From Furfurilactobacillus curtus (GTDB lineage: Bacteria; Bacillota; Bacilli; Lactobacillales; Lactobacillaceae), in NCBI RefSeq assembly GCF_045862785.1, contig NZ_BQXO01000003.1, positions 256,277 to 320,276 on the forward strand: a stretch of 64,000 nt of DNA. Direction: 5' to 3'. A program made the translations under genes and the position numbers. Under the pieces are notes generated by a model, which was not told the origin of the DNA, did no database searches, and saw only the letters and a list, made by a program, of their open reading frames with translations. How positions within the stretch are numbered: the stretch's first letter is position 1; each line of letters opens with the position of its first letter. Shown piece after piece: positions 1 through 9,185 of the stretch.

Positions 1-1454
1 TTCACATCACTGTGAAGATATCGCACACGAATGCCGAGGTCTTTTAGATAATCAGTCAAGTCTTCGGCCATTTTCTTGGTCATCGTGGTCACAAATGTTC
101 GCTCATGTTGTTCGATTCTTTTGTTAATTTCTCCGACCAAATCGTCAATTTGGCCCATAATCGGACGAACTTCAATCGTCGGATCCAGCAATCCAGTTGG
201 TCGGATAATTTGTTGGACAACCGTATCCGTTTGTTCATGTTCGTAATCTCCTGGTGTGGCGGACATGTATACGACTTGATTCACATGTTGCTCAAATTCA
301 TCAATCTTAAGCGGCCGGTTATCTAAAGCACTGGGCAGACGAAAACCATAATCGACTAGCATTTGCTTCCGAGAGCGATCCCCCTTATACATACCGCGAA
401 CTTGAGGCATGGTTACGTGGCTTTCATCCACAACCAGCAAAAAGTCTTTCGGAAAGAAATCCAACAGCGTAAATGGCGGTTCACCTGGTTGCCGACCGTC
501 CATATGCCGTGAATAGTTTTCGATTCCGCTGGTGTAACCCATTTCACGCATCATTTCCATATCATAGGTGGTGCGTTGTTCGAGACGCTGGGCTTCCAGT
601 AGTTTGCCTTGGTCTTTTAGGACCTTTAACCGATCATCCAATTCATTACCAATTGTTTCAATTGCATGATCCATAATGGCATCATTAGTCATAAAGTGGG
701 TTGCCGGAAAAATCGTGACGTGATCCCGATCGCCCACCACTTCACCGGTCAAGGCATCAACTTCACGCATTCGATCAATTTCATCACCAAAGAATTCAAT
801 CCGCAAAGCGCGTTGATCTTCTGACGCAGGGAATACTTCGACTACATCTCCGTGCACTCGAAACCGACCACGTTGAAAGTCAATATCGTTACGTTCAAAC
901 TGAATATCCACCAATTTACGCATGAAGTCGTTACGTTCAATGGTCTGACCCACACGTAACGAAATGACGTGATCCTTATACTGATGAGGATCGCCTAAAC
1001 CAAAGATCGAGGACACAGAGGCAACGACAATCGTGTCGTTTCTTTCTAAGAGTGAACTAGTTGCCGCATTACGTAGTTTATCAATTTCATCATTAATGGA
1101 CGAATCTTTCTCAATGTACGTATCAGAGGATGGCACGTAAGCCTCAGGCTGATAATAATCATAATAGGAAACAAAATATTCCACTGCGTTGTTGGGGAAA
1201 AACTCCTTAAATTCACCATAGAGTTGACCAGCCAGCGTTTTATTATGCGACAAAACTAAGGTAGGCTTGTTCACATTAGCAATCACGTTGCTAATCGTAA
1301 ATGTTTTCCCGGTCCCCGTGGCCCCCAGTAAAATCTGCGCTTTTTTCCCAGATTCAATCCCATCAGTCAATTGTTCAATCGCTTGTGGTTGATCACCTGT
1401 TGGTTGATATTTTGAAACAAGATCAAACTTCCGATCGGCTTGTCGTTCAATCAT
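1..1454 (-). CDS. uvrB: UvrABC excinuclease subunit B (C-terminus beyond the window)
   Basis: UvrB is the damage-verifying helicase-like subunit of nucleotide excision repair, working with UvrA and UvrC in the cytoplasm. The first 484 codons are present; the last roughly 180 residues lie beyond the left edge. The protein starts MIERQADRKFDLVSKYQPTG, the usual UvrB N-terminus, and has a Walker A motif GATGTGKT near residue 44. The ATG at 1454 follows an AAGGGGG ribosome site; the upstream in-frame ATG of another frame stops at once. A LexA-like box sits on its promoter. The reading frame is intact throughout, and uvrA is expected next but is outside the window. Confidence 0.95.
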   Translation of the reverse strand, partial: MIERQADRKFDLVSKYQPTGDQPQAIEQLTDGIESGKKAQILLGATGTGKTFTISNVIANVNKPTLVLSHNKTLAGQLYGEFKEFFPNNAVEYFVSYYDYYQPEAYVPSSDTYIEKDSSINDEIDKLRNAATSSLLERNDTIVVASVSSIFGLGDPHQYKDHVISLRVGQTIERNDFMRKLVDIQFERNDIDFQRGRFRVHGDVVEVFPASEDQRALRIEFFGDEIDRMREVDALTGEVVGDRDHVTIFPATHFMTNDAIMDHAIETIGNELDDRLKVLKDQGKLLEAQRLEQRTTYDMEMMREMGYTSGIENYSRHMDGRQPGEPPFTLLDFFPKDFLLVVDESHVTMPQVRGMYKGDRSRKQMLVDYGFRLPSALDNRPLKIDEFEQHVNQVVYMSATPGDYEHEQTDTVVQQIIRPTGLLDPTIEVRPIMGQIDDLVGEINKRIEQHERTFVTTMTKKMAEDLTDYLKDLGIRVRYLHSDV

Positions 1455-1544
1455 GGCTGTCCATCCCCCTTGCGTGAGTGGTTGTATTTCTTCTACTTTA
1501 TTGATAATTCACAATTAAGTTGTTCATGGTAACATAGCGAAACT

Positions 1545-1573
1545 ATTCTAGCATACCGAACATACTTTCGCAC
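1545..1573 (-). promoter_or_regulatory. uvrB promoter with LexA/DinR-type SOS box
   Basis: On the minus strand a -10 hexamer TAGAAT lies at 1550-1545. Between it and the weak -35 region is CGAACATACTTTCG (1557-1570, written on the plus strand), which matches the Gram-positive LexA consensus CGAAC-N4-GTTCG at 9 of 10 fixed bases. Position over the spacer suits repression of this SOS-type repair gene. Confidence 0.65.
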
Positions 1574-1616
1574 GCGATCCGGATCTCAAAACAGTGAAAT
1601 TTTCACTTCACTGCTA

Positions 1617-1659
1617 AAAATAGCTTTGCGACAGTCGTTTGACCTCGCAAAGCTATTTT
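1617..1659 (-). terminator. pgm terminator
   Basis: A 15-bp perfect stem (1617-1631 with 1645-1659) around a 13-nt loop lies 11 bp after the pgm stop codon. Read on the minus strand the 3' arm ends in TTTTT. The A-rich 5' arm could also allow it to act in the other direction. Confidence 0.85.
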
Positions 1660-1670
1660 AACTGATCGAC

Positions 1671-3398
1671 TCAATCAGCGACAAATGCATTGATTGCATC
1701 GACAAAATTTTGCAGCTTCTGATTAGCTGCTGATAACGTCGCACCATTCGTGCCGATATAGAACTTAATTTTAGGTTCCGTACCAGATGGGCGGACCGCA
1801 ATCCAAGTGCCATCAACTAACCAATATTTCAAAACTTCAGCTTTAGGTAACGCCAGTGCTTCGGTATGGCCATCTGCGTAAGTCTTGATTCCACTAGCAA
1901 TATCGTCTGTTGCAGCAACGTCAATCCCGGCAAAGTGCTTGGGAGCTTGCGTACGGAATTTATTGATAATTGCTTCGATCTTTTGTGGACCAGTAATACC
2001 TTCAAATGTTTGCTGCAATGTCTGTTCCCGGAAATAACCGTATTCGGCATAGAGCGCCTCTAAACCATCATAGAGGGTCTGTCCTTGTTGACGATAATAG
2101 GCCGCAATTTCGGCGAGTAGCGTTAAGGCCTGAATGGCATCCTTATCACGAACAAATGGCTTAATTAAGTAGCCATAGCTCTCTTCGAAACCAAACATAA
2201 AGGTATGATCGCCGGTATCTTCAAAATGTTGAATTTGTTCGGCAATAAATTTAAAGCCAGTCAATACATTGATGGTATCGATATTATAGCTGGCGGCAAT
2301 TTTCGTGGCAAATTCCGTTGAAACAATCGATTTTACCGCCACCCCATTGGATGGTAGCGTACCAGCCTGTTGATTGGCCGCTAAAATGTAATGCAACATC
2401 AACGCGGCAATCTGATTACCGGTTAGCAGTTGGTAATCTCCGTTAGGTTGACGAACGGCTGTCCCCAGCCGGTCAGCATCAGGATCGGTCGCAATTAGAA
2501 TATCTGCTTGATGTGCTTTACCTAATTTAATGGCCTCATCAAAGGCTTCAGGAAATTCAGGATTAGGAAAATCAACCGTCGGAAAATCGCCATCTGGCTC
2601 TGCTTGACTCGGGACCGTGATAAAGTTTTGGAATCCAGCGTTACGCAAAGCACGCTCCCCAGGCATTCGACCGGTTCCATGGAGCGGCGTAAAGACAAAT
2701 GTCATATCCTTACCCTCTTCACTGGCCAAATCGTGATTAATGGTCACTGTGGCAACGTTATCCAAATAGGCCTGATCAACGTCTTCACCAATAACGGTTT
2801 CCAAGCCAGTAGTCATTAAGTTGGTCTCATCAGCGGTCGCAATTTCAAACAAATCGGTCACCTGACGAATGTACTGGGTAATTAAATCGGAATCCTTGGG
2901 TGGCATTTGGGCGCCATCTTCACCATAAATCTTGTAACCGTTAAATTGCTTGGGATTGTGACTAGCTGTGATCATAATTCCCGCAAACGTGTGTAGATGC
3001 CGAACTGTAAAAGATAATTCGGGTGTCGGGCGTAAGCCTTCAAAGATGTAGGTTTTGATGCCATGTTGGCCTAAAACACGTGCCGCTTCATGAGCAAATT
3101 CCGTGGAGTGATGCCGTGAATCGAAACTAATGGCCACACCACGCTTCTTAACATCTTCACCCAAAGTATCCATATAAGTTGCTAAGCCTTCTGTTGCTTG
3201 CCGTACCGTGTAGATGTTCATCCGATTAATACCAGGACCCATCACGCCACGCATGCCAGCCGTCCCAAAACTCATTGGTTGGTAAAAGGCATCTTCTAAT
3301 TCTTCATCTTTGCCTGCCAAGGCAGTTAATTCCGCTTTTAAATGAGCTTCCAGATCGGTCTGAGCCGTCCAAGTCTGATAAGTTTCTTTCCAGTCCAC
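1671..3398 (-). CDS. pgm: Alpha-phosphoglucomutase
   Basis: Interconverts glucose 1-phosphate and glucose 6-phosphate, feeding UDP-glucose synthesis (galU lies nearby) and glycolysis. The phosphohexomutase domains are seen in order: active-site serine loop TASHNPKQFNGYK, metal loop TDPDADR, sugar loop GFEESYGY and phosphate loop RPSGTEPKIKFY. I chose the GTG at 3398 because GGAG stands 8 nt upstream; it gives 575 aa, the usual length in lactobacilli. Longer in-frame starts at 3416 (ATG) and 3482 lack a ribosome site, and 3482 lies upstream of the likely -10 box (3446-3441). Single-gene transcript with its own terminator. Confidence 0.93.
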   Translation of the reverse strand: MDWKETYQTWTAQTDLEAHLKAELTALAGKDEELEDAFYQPMSFGTAGMRGVMGPGINRMNIYTVRQATEGLATYMDTLGEDVKKRGVAISFDSRHHSTEFAHEAARVLGQHGIKTYIFEGLRPTPELSFTVRHLHTFAGIMITASHNPKQFNGYKIYGEDGAQMPPKDSDLITQYIRQVTDLFEIATADETNLMTTGLETVIGEDVDQAYLDNVATVTINHDLASEEGKDMTFVFTPLHGTGRMPGERALRNAGFQNFITVPSQAEPDGDFPTVDFPNPEFPEAFDEAIKLGKAHQADILIATDPDADRLGTAVRQPNGDYQLLTGNQIAALMLHYILAANQQAGTLPSNGVAVKSIVSTEFATKIAASYNIDTINVLTGFKFIAEQIQHFEDTGDHTFMFGFEESYGYLIKPFVRDKDAIQALTLLAEIAAYYRQQGQTLYDGLEALYAEYGYFREQTLQQTFEGITGPQKIEAIINKFRTQAPKHFAGIDVAATDDIASGIKTYADGHTEALALPKAEVLKYWLVDGTWIAVRPSGTEPKIKFYIGTNGATLSAANQKLQNFVDAINAFVAD

Positions 3399-3440
3399 AA
3401 TCGCATCTCCATTCATGATGTTGTTTTCGTATGCGTTTTC

Positions 3441-3446
3441 AGTATA
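3441..3446 (-). promoter_or_regulatory. Likely -10 box of pgm
   Basis: TATACT on the minus strand, about 43 bp upstream of the GTG start. No good -35 hexamer is visible at the right distance, so this is tentative. It is useful mainly because it argues against the longest possible pgm start. Confidence 0.4.
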
Positions 3447-3674
3447 CCGCATTAAGTCCCTCGCGCGAAACAAGCCAGACAATTCTATTACGATCTGGGC
3501 TTAAGCTACAAACGTCGGCCAATCAATCATTTGGGACAGCTGTAAAAGCTAATTACTTTTCGGATCAAACACATTAAATATATTCGTAATATCAAGGAAT
3601 AAACCGGGAGACTAACGCTGGCTGGTTAGGTTCAAGAATCAGAGTCATGGAGATCGACAAATAAATTTTGCCCG
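3447..3674. other. Intergenic stretch without recognised feature
   Basis: Between the pgm -10 box and the trxB terminator I see no gene, RNA or repeat on either strand. The sequence contains scattered stops in all frames. Confidence 0.4.
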
Positions 3675-3708
3675 AAAAAAAGAACACCGTGGTAAACACA
3701 CGATGTTC
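3675..3708 (-). terminator. trxB terminator
   Basis: Stem GAACATCGTG with CACGGTGTTC (one wobble pair) at 3708-3699 and 3691-3682, followed on the minus strand by TTTTTTT. It lies 43 bp after the trxB stop. Confidence 0.85.
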
Positions 3709-3751
3709 CCCGCTAAATTAAATTGATAATCATTTTAAATGCAGCCAGTTA

Positions 3752-4693
3752 TTAAACAACGGCGTGTTTGGCTTTCAAGTCTTCCAAATATTTGAAGACT
3801 TGTTGACCAGCCACCCCACCATCCCCAACTGCTGTGGTAATCTGGCGCAAATCTTTTTGGCGAACATCACCAATCGCAAAGATTCCCGGTACTTTTGTAT
3901 GCATTTCGCCGTCCGTTGGAATCCAACCAATTTCATCAGTGATACTTAATCCATTAAATGGTGCTGTCATCGGTAAATTACCGACGTAGATAAAGACACC
4001 ATCTGCGGACATTGTGGTGGTTTCACCCGTTTGATTGTTACTGAGTTCCACACCAGTTACCTTCATATCGTCACCGACAATTTTGGTCACTTCGGTGTTC
4101 CAGACAAACTCCATCTTTTCATTCGCAAACGCTCGATCCTGTGCAACCTGTTGAGCACGTAAGTGATCCCGTCGATGTACCACCGTCACTTTATCAGCTA
4201 ATTGCGTCAGATAGATGCCTTCTTCGATGGCACTATCACCACCACCTACGACCACCACATGCTTATTGCGGAAAAATGCGCCATCACATACCGCACAGTA
4301 GGAAACACCGCGTCCCGAAAATTCAGTTTCACCTGGAATGCCAAGTTTGCGATACTGCGAACCTGTTCCAATGACAATCGCCTTAGCAGTGTACTCATCT
4401 GTGTCCGTTTTGACGGTCTTGGTATCACCATGGTCTGTGATCGATTCAACCGCACCATAACCGTACTCAGCTCCGAATTGAGTGGCACCTTCATACATTG
4501 CACTCGCCAAATCTGGTCCTTGAATGGATTTAAAGCCCGGATAATTTTCAATCGCGGCCGTATTATTCATTTGACCACCATAAATGCCTCGATCAAGCAG
4601 TAAAACGGATAAATTTGCTCTTGAGGCATACAACGCTGCCGTCATGCCGCCAGGGCCAGCGCCAATCACAATGACATCATAATTATTTGCCAT
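3752..4693 (-). CDS. trxB: Thioredoxin-disulfide reductase
   Basis: NADPH-dependent flavoenzyme of 313 aa that reduces thioredoxin in the cytoplasm. The FAD dinucleotide motif GAGPGG is at residues 11-16, the redox-active pair CAVC at 133-136 and the NADPH motif GGGDSA near 150. A second FAD signature, FAIGDVR, is near the C-terminus. Length is normal for the low-molecular-weight family. An AGGAAG ribosome site precedes ATG 4693. It is flanked by its own promoter and terminator, so it is probably monocistronic; a dispersed palindrome lies just upstream of the promoter. Confidence 0.97.
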   Translation of the reverse strand: MANNYDVIVIGAGPGGMTAALYASRANLSVLLLDRGIYGGQMNNTAAIENYPGFKSIQGPDLASAMYEGATQFGAEYGYGAVESITDHGDTKTVKTDTDEYTAKAIVIGTGSQYRKLGIPGETEFSGRGVSYCAVCDGAFFRNKHVVVVGGGDSAIEEGIYLTQLADKVTVVHRRDHLRAQQVAQDRAFANEKMEFVWNTEVTKIVGDDMKVTGVELSNNQTGETTTMSADGVFIYVGNLPMTAPFNGLSITDEIGWIPTDGEMHTKVPGIFAIGDVRQKDLRQITTAVGDGGVAGQQVFKYLEDLKAKHAVV

Positions 4694-4735
4694 ACTGTGC
4701 TTCCTTTCCGCAGCTACCTGCTCATCAGTGCATCC

Positions 4736-4764
4736 ATCTTACTATCTTTTTGTAAGTAACACAA
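4736..4764 (-). promoter_or_regulatory. Candidate trxB promoter
   Basis: TTGTGT (4764-4759), 17-bp spacer, TAAGAT (4741-4736) on the minus strand, 43 bp upstream of the ATG. Confidence 0.5.
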
Positions 4765-4777
4765 TCATTTTGTTTAG

Positions 4778-4893
4778 CACGTGAGCCAGTCCGCTTTGAT
4801 CCTGAGCATCAACGGACAGGCATGAATGGGTGATTTTGGCCCAATCGTGCTTGTTGGTTGGGCACAGGAAGCAGGTCTGGCGTGCATGTTTAC
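4778..4893. repeat. Dispersed palindromic element, copy R1
   Basis: Imperfect long hairpin with outer arms GTGAGCCAG and GGTCTGGCG and inner arms AACGGACA and TTGTTGGTTGGGCACAGG. The same arms and order recur at 9619-9853 and 22161-22275, and a decayed copy occurs at 17488-17530. Here it lies between the galU terminator and the trxB promoter. It has no coding capacity. Confidence 0.75.
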
Positions 4894-4907
4894 ATCATTT
4901 TATGAAA

Positions 4908-4943
4908 AATACGTCTCTTCCTTTTTCGTAGAAGGGGCGTATT
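4908..4943 (-). terminator. galU terminator
   Basis: 13-bp stem with G-U pairs (4908-4920 with 4931-4943) followed on the minus strand by TTTTTCAT. Starts 24 bp after the galU stop. Confidence 0.85.
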
Positions 4944-4966
4944 AATTAAATTAAATCTCGCTTGAA

Positions 4967-5854
4967 TTAACGCTTGTTCGCTTTAATGTCCTCAGCTAAC
5001 TGTAAGACATAATCCCGCAGTTCATCCTTCACATCTGGATGACGTAAACCAAATTCAATGTTGGTCCGAATCAAACCAAATTTATAACCGACATCAAAGC
5101 GATCACCCTTGAATTCATGCGCATACACGTGTTGCGTTTTATTCAACAAATCAATGGCATCCGTTAACTGTAGCTCATTGCCTTTGCCATAAGGTGTTTG
5201 TTCCAATGCATCAAAAATTTGTGGTGTTAACAAGTAACGACCAATGATTGCTAAGTTAGATGGCGCATCCTCAGGCTTAGGCTTTTCAACGAAGTTCTTT
5301 ACCTCAAACAGACCGTCGCTAACTTCTTGAGCTGGGTTAATTACCCCATACTTGTTAGTCTCTTCATGGGGAACCCGCATGACAGCTAAGGTTGATTCAC
5401 CTGTTTCGTTATACCGATCAATCAATTGTTTAGTCAATGGCACTTGGTCTTCCATTAAATCATCACCAAGTAACACAACAAAGGGTTCGTCACCAATAAA
5501 GTCTTTGGCAGTCAGGACCGCGTCCCCTAAACCGCGCATATGGTTTTGCCGAATGAAATAAAGATTGCTGTCATTGCTCGATTGAACTGCCTCCAACATG
5601 GCATCTTTACCTTTATTCGCCAAATCTGCTTCCAATTCAGGTGCAGAATCGAAGTGATCTTCGATCGAGCGTTTGCCCCGCCCAGTCACGACACAGATTT
5701 CCTCAATGCCAGCTTTGTGGGCTTCTTCAACGATAAATTGAATCGTTGGCTTATCAACAATTGGCAGCATTTCCTTAGCGATTGCCTTCGTCTCTGGTAA
5801 AAACCGCGTACCGTAACCCGCTGCAGGGATGATGGCTTTCCTAACTTTTTGCAT
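4967..5854 (-). CDS. galU: UTP--glucose-1-phosphate uridylyltransferase
   Basis: Makes UDP-glucose from UTP and glucose 1-phosphate, the donor for teichoic acid and polysaccharide glycosylation and for galactose metabolism (galE is also in this window). The nucleotidyltransferase motif AAGYGTRFLPETK is at residues 11-23, with VEKPKPEDAPS and the sugar-binding region NELQLTDAI downstream. 295 aa is normal for the family. The start at 5854 follows GAAAGGAA. It is the last gene of a minus-strand run from pspC through hprK, lgt and gpsA. Confidence 0.96.
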   Translation of the reverse strand: MQKVRKAIIPAAGYGTRFLPETKAIAKEMLPIVDKPTIQFIVEEAHKAGIEEICVVTGRGKRSIEDHFDSAPELEADLANKGKDAMLEAVQSSNDSNLYFIRQNHMRGLGDAVLTAKDFIGDEPFVVLLGDDLMEDQVPLTKQLIDRYNETGESTLAVMRVPHEETNKYGVINPAQEVSDGLFEVKNFVEKPKPEDAPSNLAIIGRYLLTPQIFDALEQTPYGKGNELQLTDAIDLLNKTQHVYAHEFKGDRFDVGYKFGLIRTNIEFGLRHPDVKDELRDYVLQLAEDIKANKR

Positions 5855-5910
5855 AACAACAAATTCCTTTCGTGTTTTGGTCGATGATCGACCGGTTTTG
5901 ACTGGCGATA

Positions 5911-6927
5911 TTAACCGAGTTCAGCACGCCCGTCGCGTTGCATGAGACCCGTAATCACAGAACGAACCTCCGCACCATTATACAAAACATCGTAAATGGC
6001 ATCGGTAATTGGCATTTCAACATGTCGCTTAATCGCCAATTCGTGAGCGGCTTTCGTCGTTGCCACACCTTCAATAACCATGCCCATGGTCTCAATGACC
6101 TCGTCCAGCGTCTGCCCCTGACCTAGCTCATTACCAGCTCGCCAATTGCGTGAATTAACACTTGTCGCTGTAACAATCAGATCGCCAACTCCTGACAAGC
6201 CAATGAAGGTCAATGGATTAGCACCAAATGTCTGTCCGAGCCGACTAATCTCTGCCAGTCCTCGAGTAATTAAGGCAGCTTTCGCATTATCGCCGTAGCC
6301 AAGACCATGTAAGGCCCCTGCACCAATCGCGATAATGTTCTTCAACGCTGCACCAAATTCAGCACCAATTACATCAGTATTAGTATAAACCCTGAAATAT
6401 GCATTCATAAAGAGTTTTTGAATTTTTCTTGCCGCATCCTCATTTTCACAAGCCGCGGTAATCAACGTGATATCCTTTTTAGCCACATCTTCTGCATGAC
6501 TTGGCCCCGACAATACCACGATTGCATTACGTTGAGCCGCCGGAATTTCTTCAGCTAACATCTCTGAAACACGCTTATACGTGTTCTGTTCGAGGCCCTT
6601 TGTCGCATGAACGACAGTGACTGCTTGCTCATTGCTAACTAAAATTTTGGCAGCTTGGACGCTAACCTCACGAATAGCCTTAGTTGGGACTGCGAACAAA
6701 ACAACCTCTGCACCAGTTATCGCAGTTTTCATGTCAGTTGTTGCTTTTAATTGATGTTGATACTCAAAGTTTGGCATGTAAGCGGCGTTTGTATGACGCT
6801 CATTTAATTCTTGAACTTGAGCAGGTTTATGTGACCAAAGCGTGACATTTTGCCCATTCTCGGTCAATAAATTGGCCAGCACGCTACCCCAAGAGCCGGC
6901 GCCTAACACTGCGATTCGTGATGCCAT
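5911..6927 (-). CDS. gpsA: NAD(P)+-dependent glycerol-3-phosphate dehydrogenase
   Basis: Reduces dihydroxyacetone phosphate to sn-glycerol 3-phosphate, the backbone for phospholipids and for glycerol-phosphate teichoic acids. The NAD(P)-binding motif GAGSWG is at residues 9-14; SGPSHAEDV and the C-terminal substrate domain (GLGYGDNAKAALITRGLAE) follow. 338 aa is typical. The AAGGAGG ribosome site is strong. It sits between lgt, which modifies lipoproteins, and galU, so the cluster groups envelope precursor functions. Confidence 0.96.
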   Translation of the reverse strand: MASRIAVLGAGSWGSVLANLLTENGQNVTLWSHKPAQVQELNERHTNAAYMPNFEYQHQLKATTDMKTAITGAEVVLFAVPTKAIREVSVQAAKILVSNEQAVTVVHATKGLEQNTYKRVSEMLAEEIPAAQRNAIVVLSGPSHAEDVAKKDITLITAACENEDAARKIQKLFMNAYFRVYTNTDVIGAEFGAALKNIIAIGAGALHGLGYGDNAKAALITRGLAEISRLGQTFGANPLTFIGLSGVGDLIVTATSVNSRNWRAGNELGQGQTLDEVIETMGMVIEGVATTKAAHELAIKRHVEMPITDAIYDVLYNGAEVRSVITGLMQRDGRAELG

Positions 6928-6975
6928 AACTTCCTCCTTTTAATGTGATCACTTGCCACACGGTTCCTAAAAAAG

Positions 6976-7806
6976 TTACTTTACAGTTGATTTGATGCCT
7001 GCTAAATACAGTGGGACTTGGCGGCGTCGGCGAATAATCAGCCAGCACCATGCGCCAACAAACAGCACCACAGATAGCCATTGGGACACACGAGCTGGCC
7101 CTAGCATTAGGCTATCTGTCCGCATCCCTTCAACGAAGAAGCGACCAAACGAATACCAAATAACGTACATGAAGAAGACCTCACCTTGACGATATAAGCC
7201 TTCTCGATGTCGGGTGGCCATCAACAAAACAAAACCAATTAAATCCCATAGCGATTCATACAAAAAAGTAGGAGTTCGATAAGCACCCTCAATATTCATC
7301 TGGGTAATAATAAAATCTGGTAAATGGAGTGCTTGTAAATGGGCCAAGGTGGTTATTTTGCCAAATGCCTCTTGGTTCATAAAATTGCCCCAGCGGCCAA
7401 TTCCTTGGGCCATAATGACGGTCGGGGCCAACACATCTAAAAATAGAAATGTCGGGATTCCACGAGAATGGGTAAACCAAACCACCACGATGGCGGCCCC
7501 AATCAGCGCGCCGTAGATCGCAATACCGCCATCCCAAATGGCGATGACTTCGTTTAAATGATCTTTGTAGTAAGACCACTGAAACACCACATAGTAAGTC
7601 CTCGCCGCGATCAGCGCAGCTGGCAAGGCCCATAACAAAAAATCATACAGATCATCAGGATCAATGCCTCGCCGTTTAGACTCACGAACGGAAAGCCACA
7701 AGGCAATAAATACGCCAGTTGTGATAATGACGCCATACCAATGAATCTGTAAAGGCCCTAATTGTAACGCAATTGGGTTCAATGCTCCCATTATTAATTG
7801 CTGCAT
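6976..7806 (-). CDS. lgt: Prolipoprotein diacylglyceryl transferase
   Basis: Membrane enzyme that moves diacylglycerol from phosphatidylglycerol to the lipobox cysteine of prolipoproteins. 276 aa with about seven membrane segments. The Lgt signature GRWGNFMNQEAFG is present, as are the conserved DGGIAIYGALIGA and the YESLWD region. ATG 7806 begins 2 bp after the hprK stop, so translation is probably coupled. Substrates within the window include the second PstS (25117-26007) and the metal-binding protein (57288-58205). Confidence 0.96.
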   Translation of the reverse strand: MQQLIMGALNPIALQLGPLQIHWYGVIITTGVFIALWLSVRESKRRGIDPDDLYDFLLWALPAALIAARTYYVVFQWSYYKDHLNEVIAIWDGGIAIYGALIGAAIVVVWFTHSRGIPTFLFLDVLAPTVIMAQGIGRWGNFMNQEAFGKITTLAHLQALHLPDFIITQMNIEGAYRTPTFLYESLWDLIGFVLLMATRHREGLYRQGEVFFMYVIWYSFGRFFVEGMRTDSLMLGPARVSQWLSVVLFVGAWCWLIIRRRRQVPLYLAGIKSTVK

Positions 7807-7808
7807 CT

Positions 7809-8813
7809 TTAGTGACCTTGGGCTTTCTGATCATCTTGGGGCTGAGCGGATGTTGGTAGATCCCCGGCAGCAGCTTCATCTCGTTTAGAATTTTCCTGAA
7901 TCAACTGATTTAAATTGTGGTCAAACGTCTTGGTCGCATCATAGCCCATCGAACGAGCACGGAAATTCATCGCTGCCGATTCAATAATAATTGCCAAATT
8001 ACGTCCTGTTTTAACGGGGATTGAAATCATTGGCACTTGCACATCAAAAATTTGTCGTTCATCTTCGGCGTTCCCAAGTCGATCAAATTGTGCATCTGTG
8101 GTCCAATTTTGTAAGTGCACAATGAGTTGGATTTTTGCCGAACTTCTTACAGCACCAGCACCATAAAGATTCATGACATCAATAATCCCAATCCCGCGAA
8201 TTTCCATCAAGTGGTTTAAAATCTTTGGTGCTTCCCCGACGAGAGTTTGTTCATCTTGTTGGAAAACGTCTACCCGATCATCGGCAATTAATCGATGACC
8301 ACGACGAATCAATTCCAATGCTGTTTCTGATTTACCAACGCCTGAGTCACCGGTAATCAAGACCCCTAAACCATAGATATCGATCAATACACCGTGAATT
8401 GATTGTCGTTTTGCTAAAACACCACTAAGGTAAATCGACATATTCGACAAAATTCGCGATGAAGTTTGTTTGCTACCAAGAACAGGAATATGTGCTTCAT
8501 CCGCCGCTTGGATAAGTTCTGCCGGCGGTTCAATATTCGTTGATACAACAAAACATGGCGTTTTTGGATCTGCCATTTTTCGCATAATCATGAGCAATTC
8601 ATCGTGACTCATTTTTTTAGAAAATGAGGTTTCCGTGATGCCTAACAACTGAATTCTTTCCGGAGGATAATAATTAAAATATCCGGTCATCTCCAAACCC
8701 GGCCGCGAAATATCCGGGGTTGTAATCCGCCGTTCATCAAGGTAATCAGCCCCGTCATAAACGGTGAGGCGGGCATTTTCGACCAATTCACGAACCGTTA
8801 CACTATCTGCCAT
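7809..8813 (-). CDS. hprK: HPr(Ser) kinase/phosphorylase
   Basis: Bifunctional enzyme that phosphorylates or dephosphorylates Ser46 of HPr and so controls catabolite repression through CcpA. The P-loop GDSGVGKS is at residues 155-162, the catalytic His at 140 and the family signature EIRGIGIIDVMNLYGAGAVR near 206-225. The 334-aa protein is about 20 residues longer than most homologues: after the conserved domain comes a Gln/Asp/Ala-rich tail (residues about 305-334) without predicted fold. AGGAGG precedes ATG 8813. It is followed immediately by lgt. Confidence 0.96.
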   Translation of the reverse strand: MADSVTVRELVENARLTVYDGADYLDERRITTPDISRPGLEMTGYFNYYPPERIQLLGITETSFSKKMSHDELLMIMRKMADPKTPCFVVSTNIEPPAELIQAADEAHIPVLGSKQTSSRILSNMSIYLSGVLAKRQSIHGVLIDIYGLGVLITGDSGVGKSETALELIRRGHRLIADDRVDVFQQDEQTLVGEAPKILNHLMEIRGIGIIDVMNLYGAGAVRSSAKIQLIVHLQNWTTDAQFDRLGNAEDERQIFDVQVPMISIPVKTGRNLAIIIESAAMNFRARSMGYDATKTFDHNLNQLIQENSKRDEAAAGDLPTSAQPQDDQKAQGH

Positions 8814-8827
8814 AACAAACCGCCTCC

Positions 8828-9178
8828 TTATTCTGCATTAAAATAACTAGAAATGATTGCGTTACAGATCGACATAATCACTGCCGCTAACATTGCCATG
8901 CCAAAATTCGCAATTTGAAAATTCTGTGCGCCAACAAAAAAGCTGGTTAGTTCCAACATGGCGGCGTTAATCACAATTGAAAACAAGCCCAATGTTAGAA
9001 ACGTAATCGGTAGGGACAGGATCACTAAAAATGGTTTGATGGCGGCATTTAAAATTGCTAAAACAAGACTGGCCACTAAAGCGTACCAAACACTTGAAAC
9101 TTGAAAACTGTTTCTAAAAAAGCCGGCAATTGCCAAGAATAACAAGGCATCAATCAAAATTCGTTGCCAAAATTTCAT
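8828..9178 (-). CDS. Phage holin family 4 (superfamily IV) small membrane protein
   Basis: 116-aa protein with four hydrophobic segments and the typical NAAIKPFLVILSLPITFLTLGLFSIVINAAML core of chromosomal 'holin IV/DUF360' proteins. Despite the name these are not phage genes; the role is unknown, perhaps envelope stress. An upstream ATG is possible, but the ATG at 9178 has AGGA in place and yields the standard length. It lies 7 bp after the PspC gene and 14 bp before hprK, a conserved neighbourhood in lactobacilli. Confidence 0.85.
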   Translation of the reverse strand: MKFWQRILIDALLFLAIAGFFRNSFQVSSVWYALVASLVLAILNAAIKPFLVILSLPITFLTLGLFSIVINAAMLELTSFFVGAQNFQIANFGMAMLAAVIMSICNAIISSYFNAE

Positions 9179-9185
9179 GCCATTC

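Noticed and set aside
8828..9178. 'Phage holin' label as evidence of a prophage
   Set aside because: This family is a normal chromosomal membrane protein next to hprK; no other phage gene is near.
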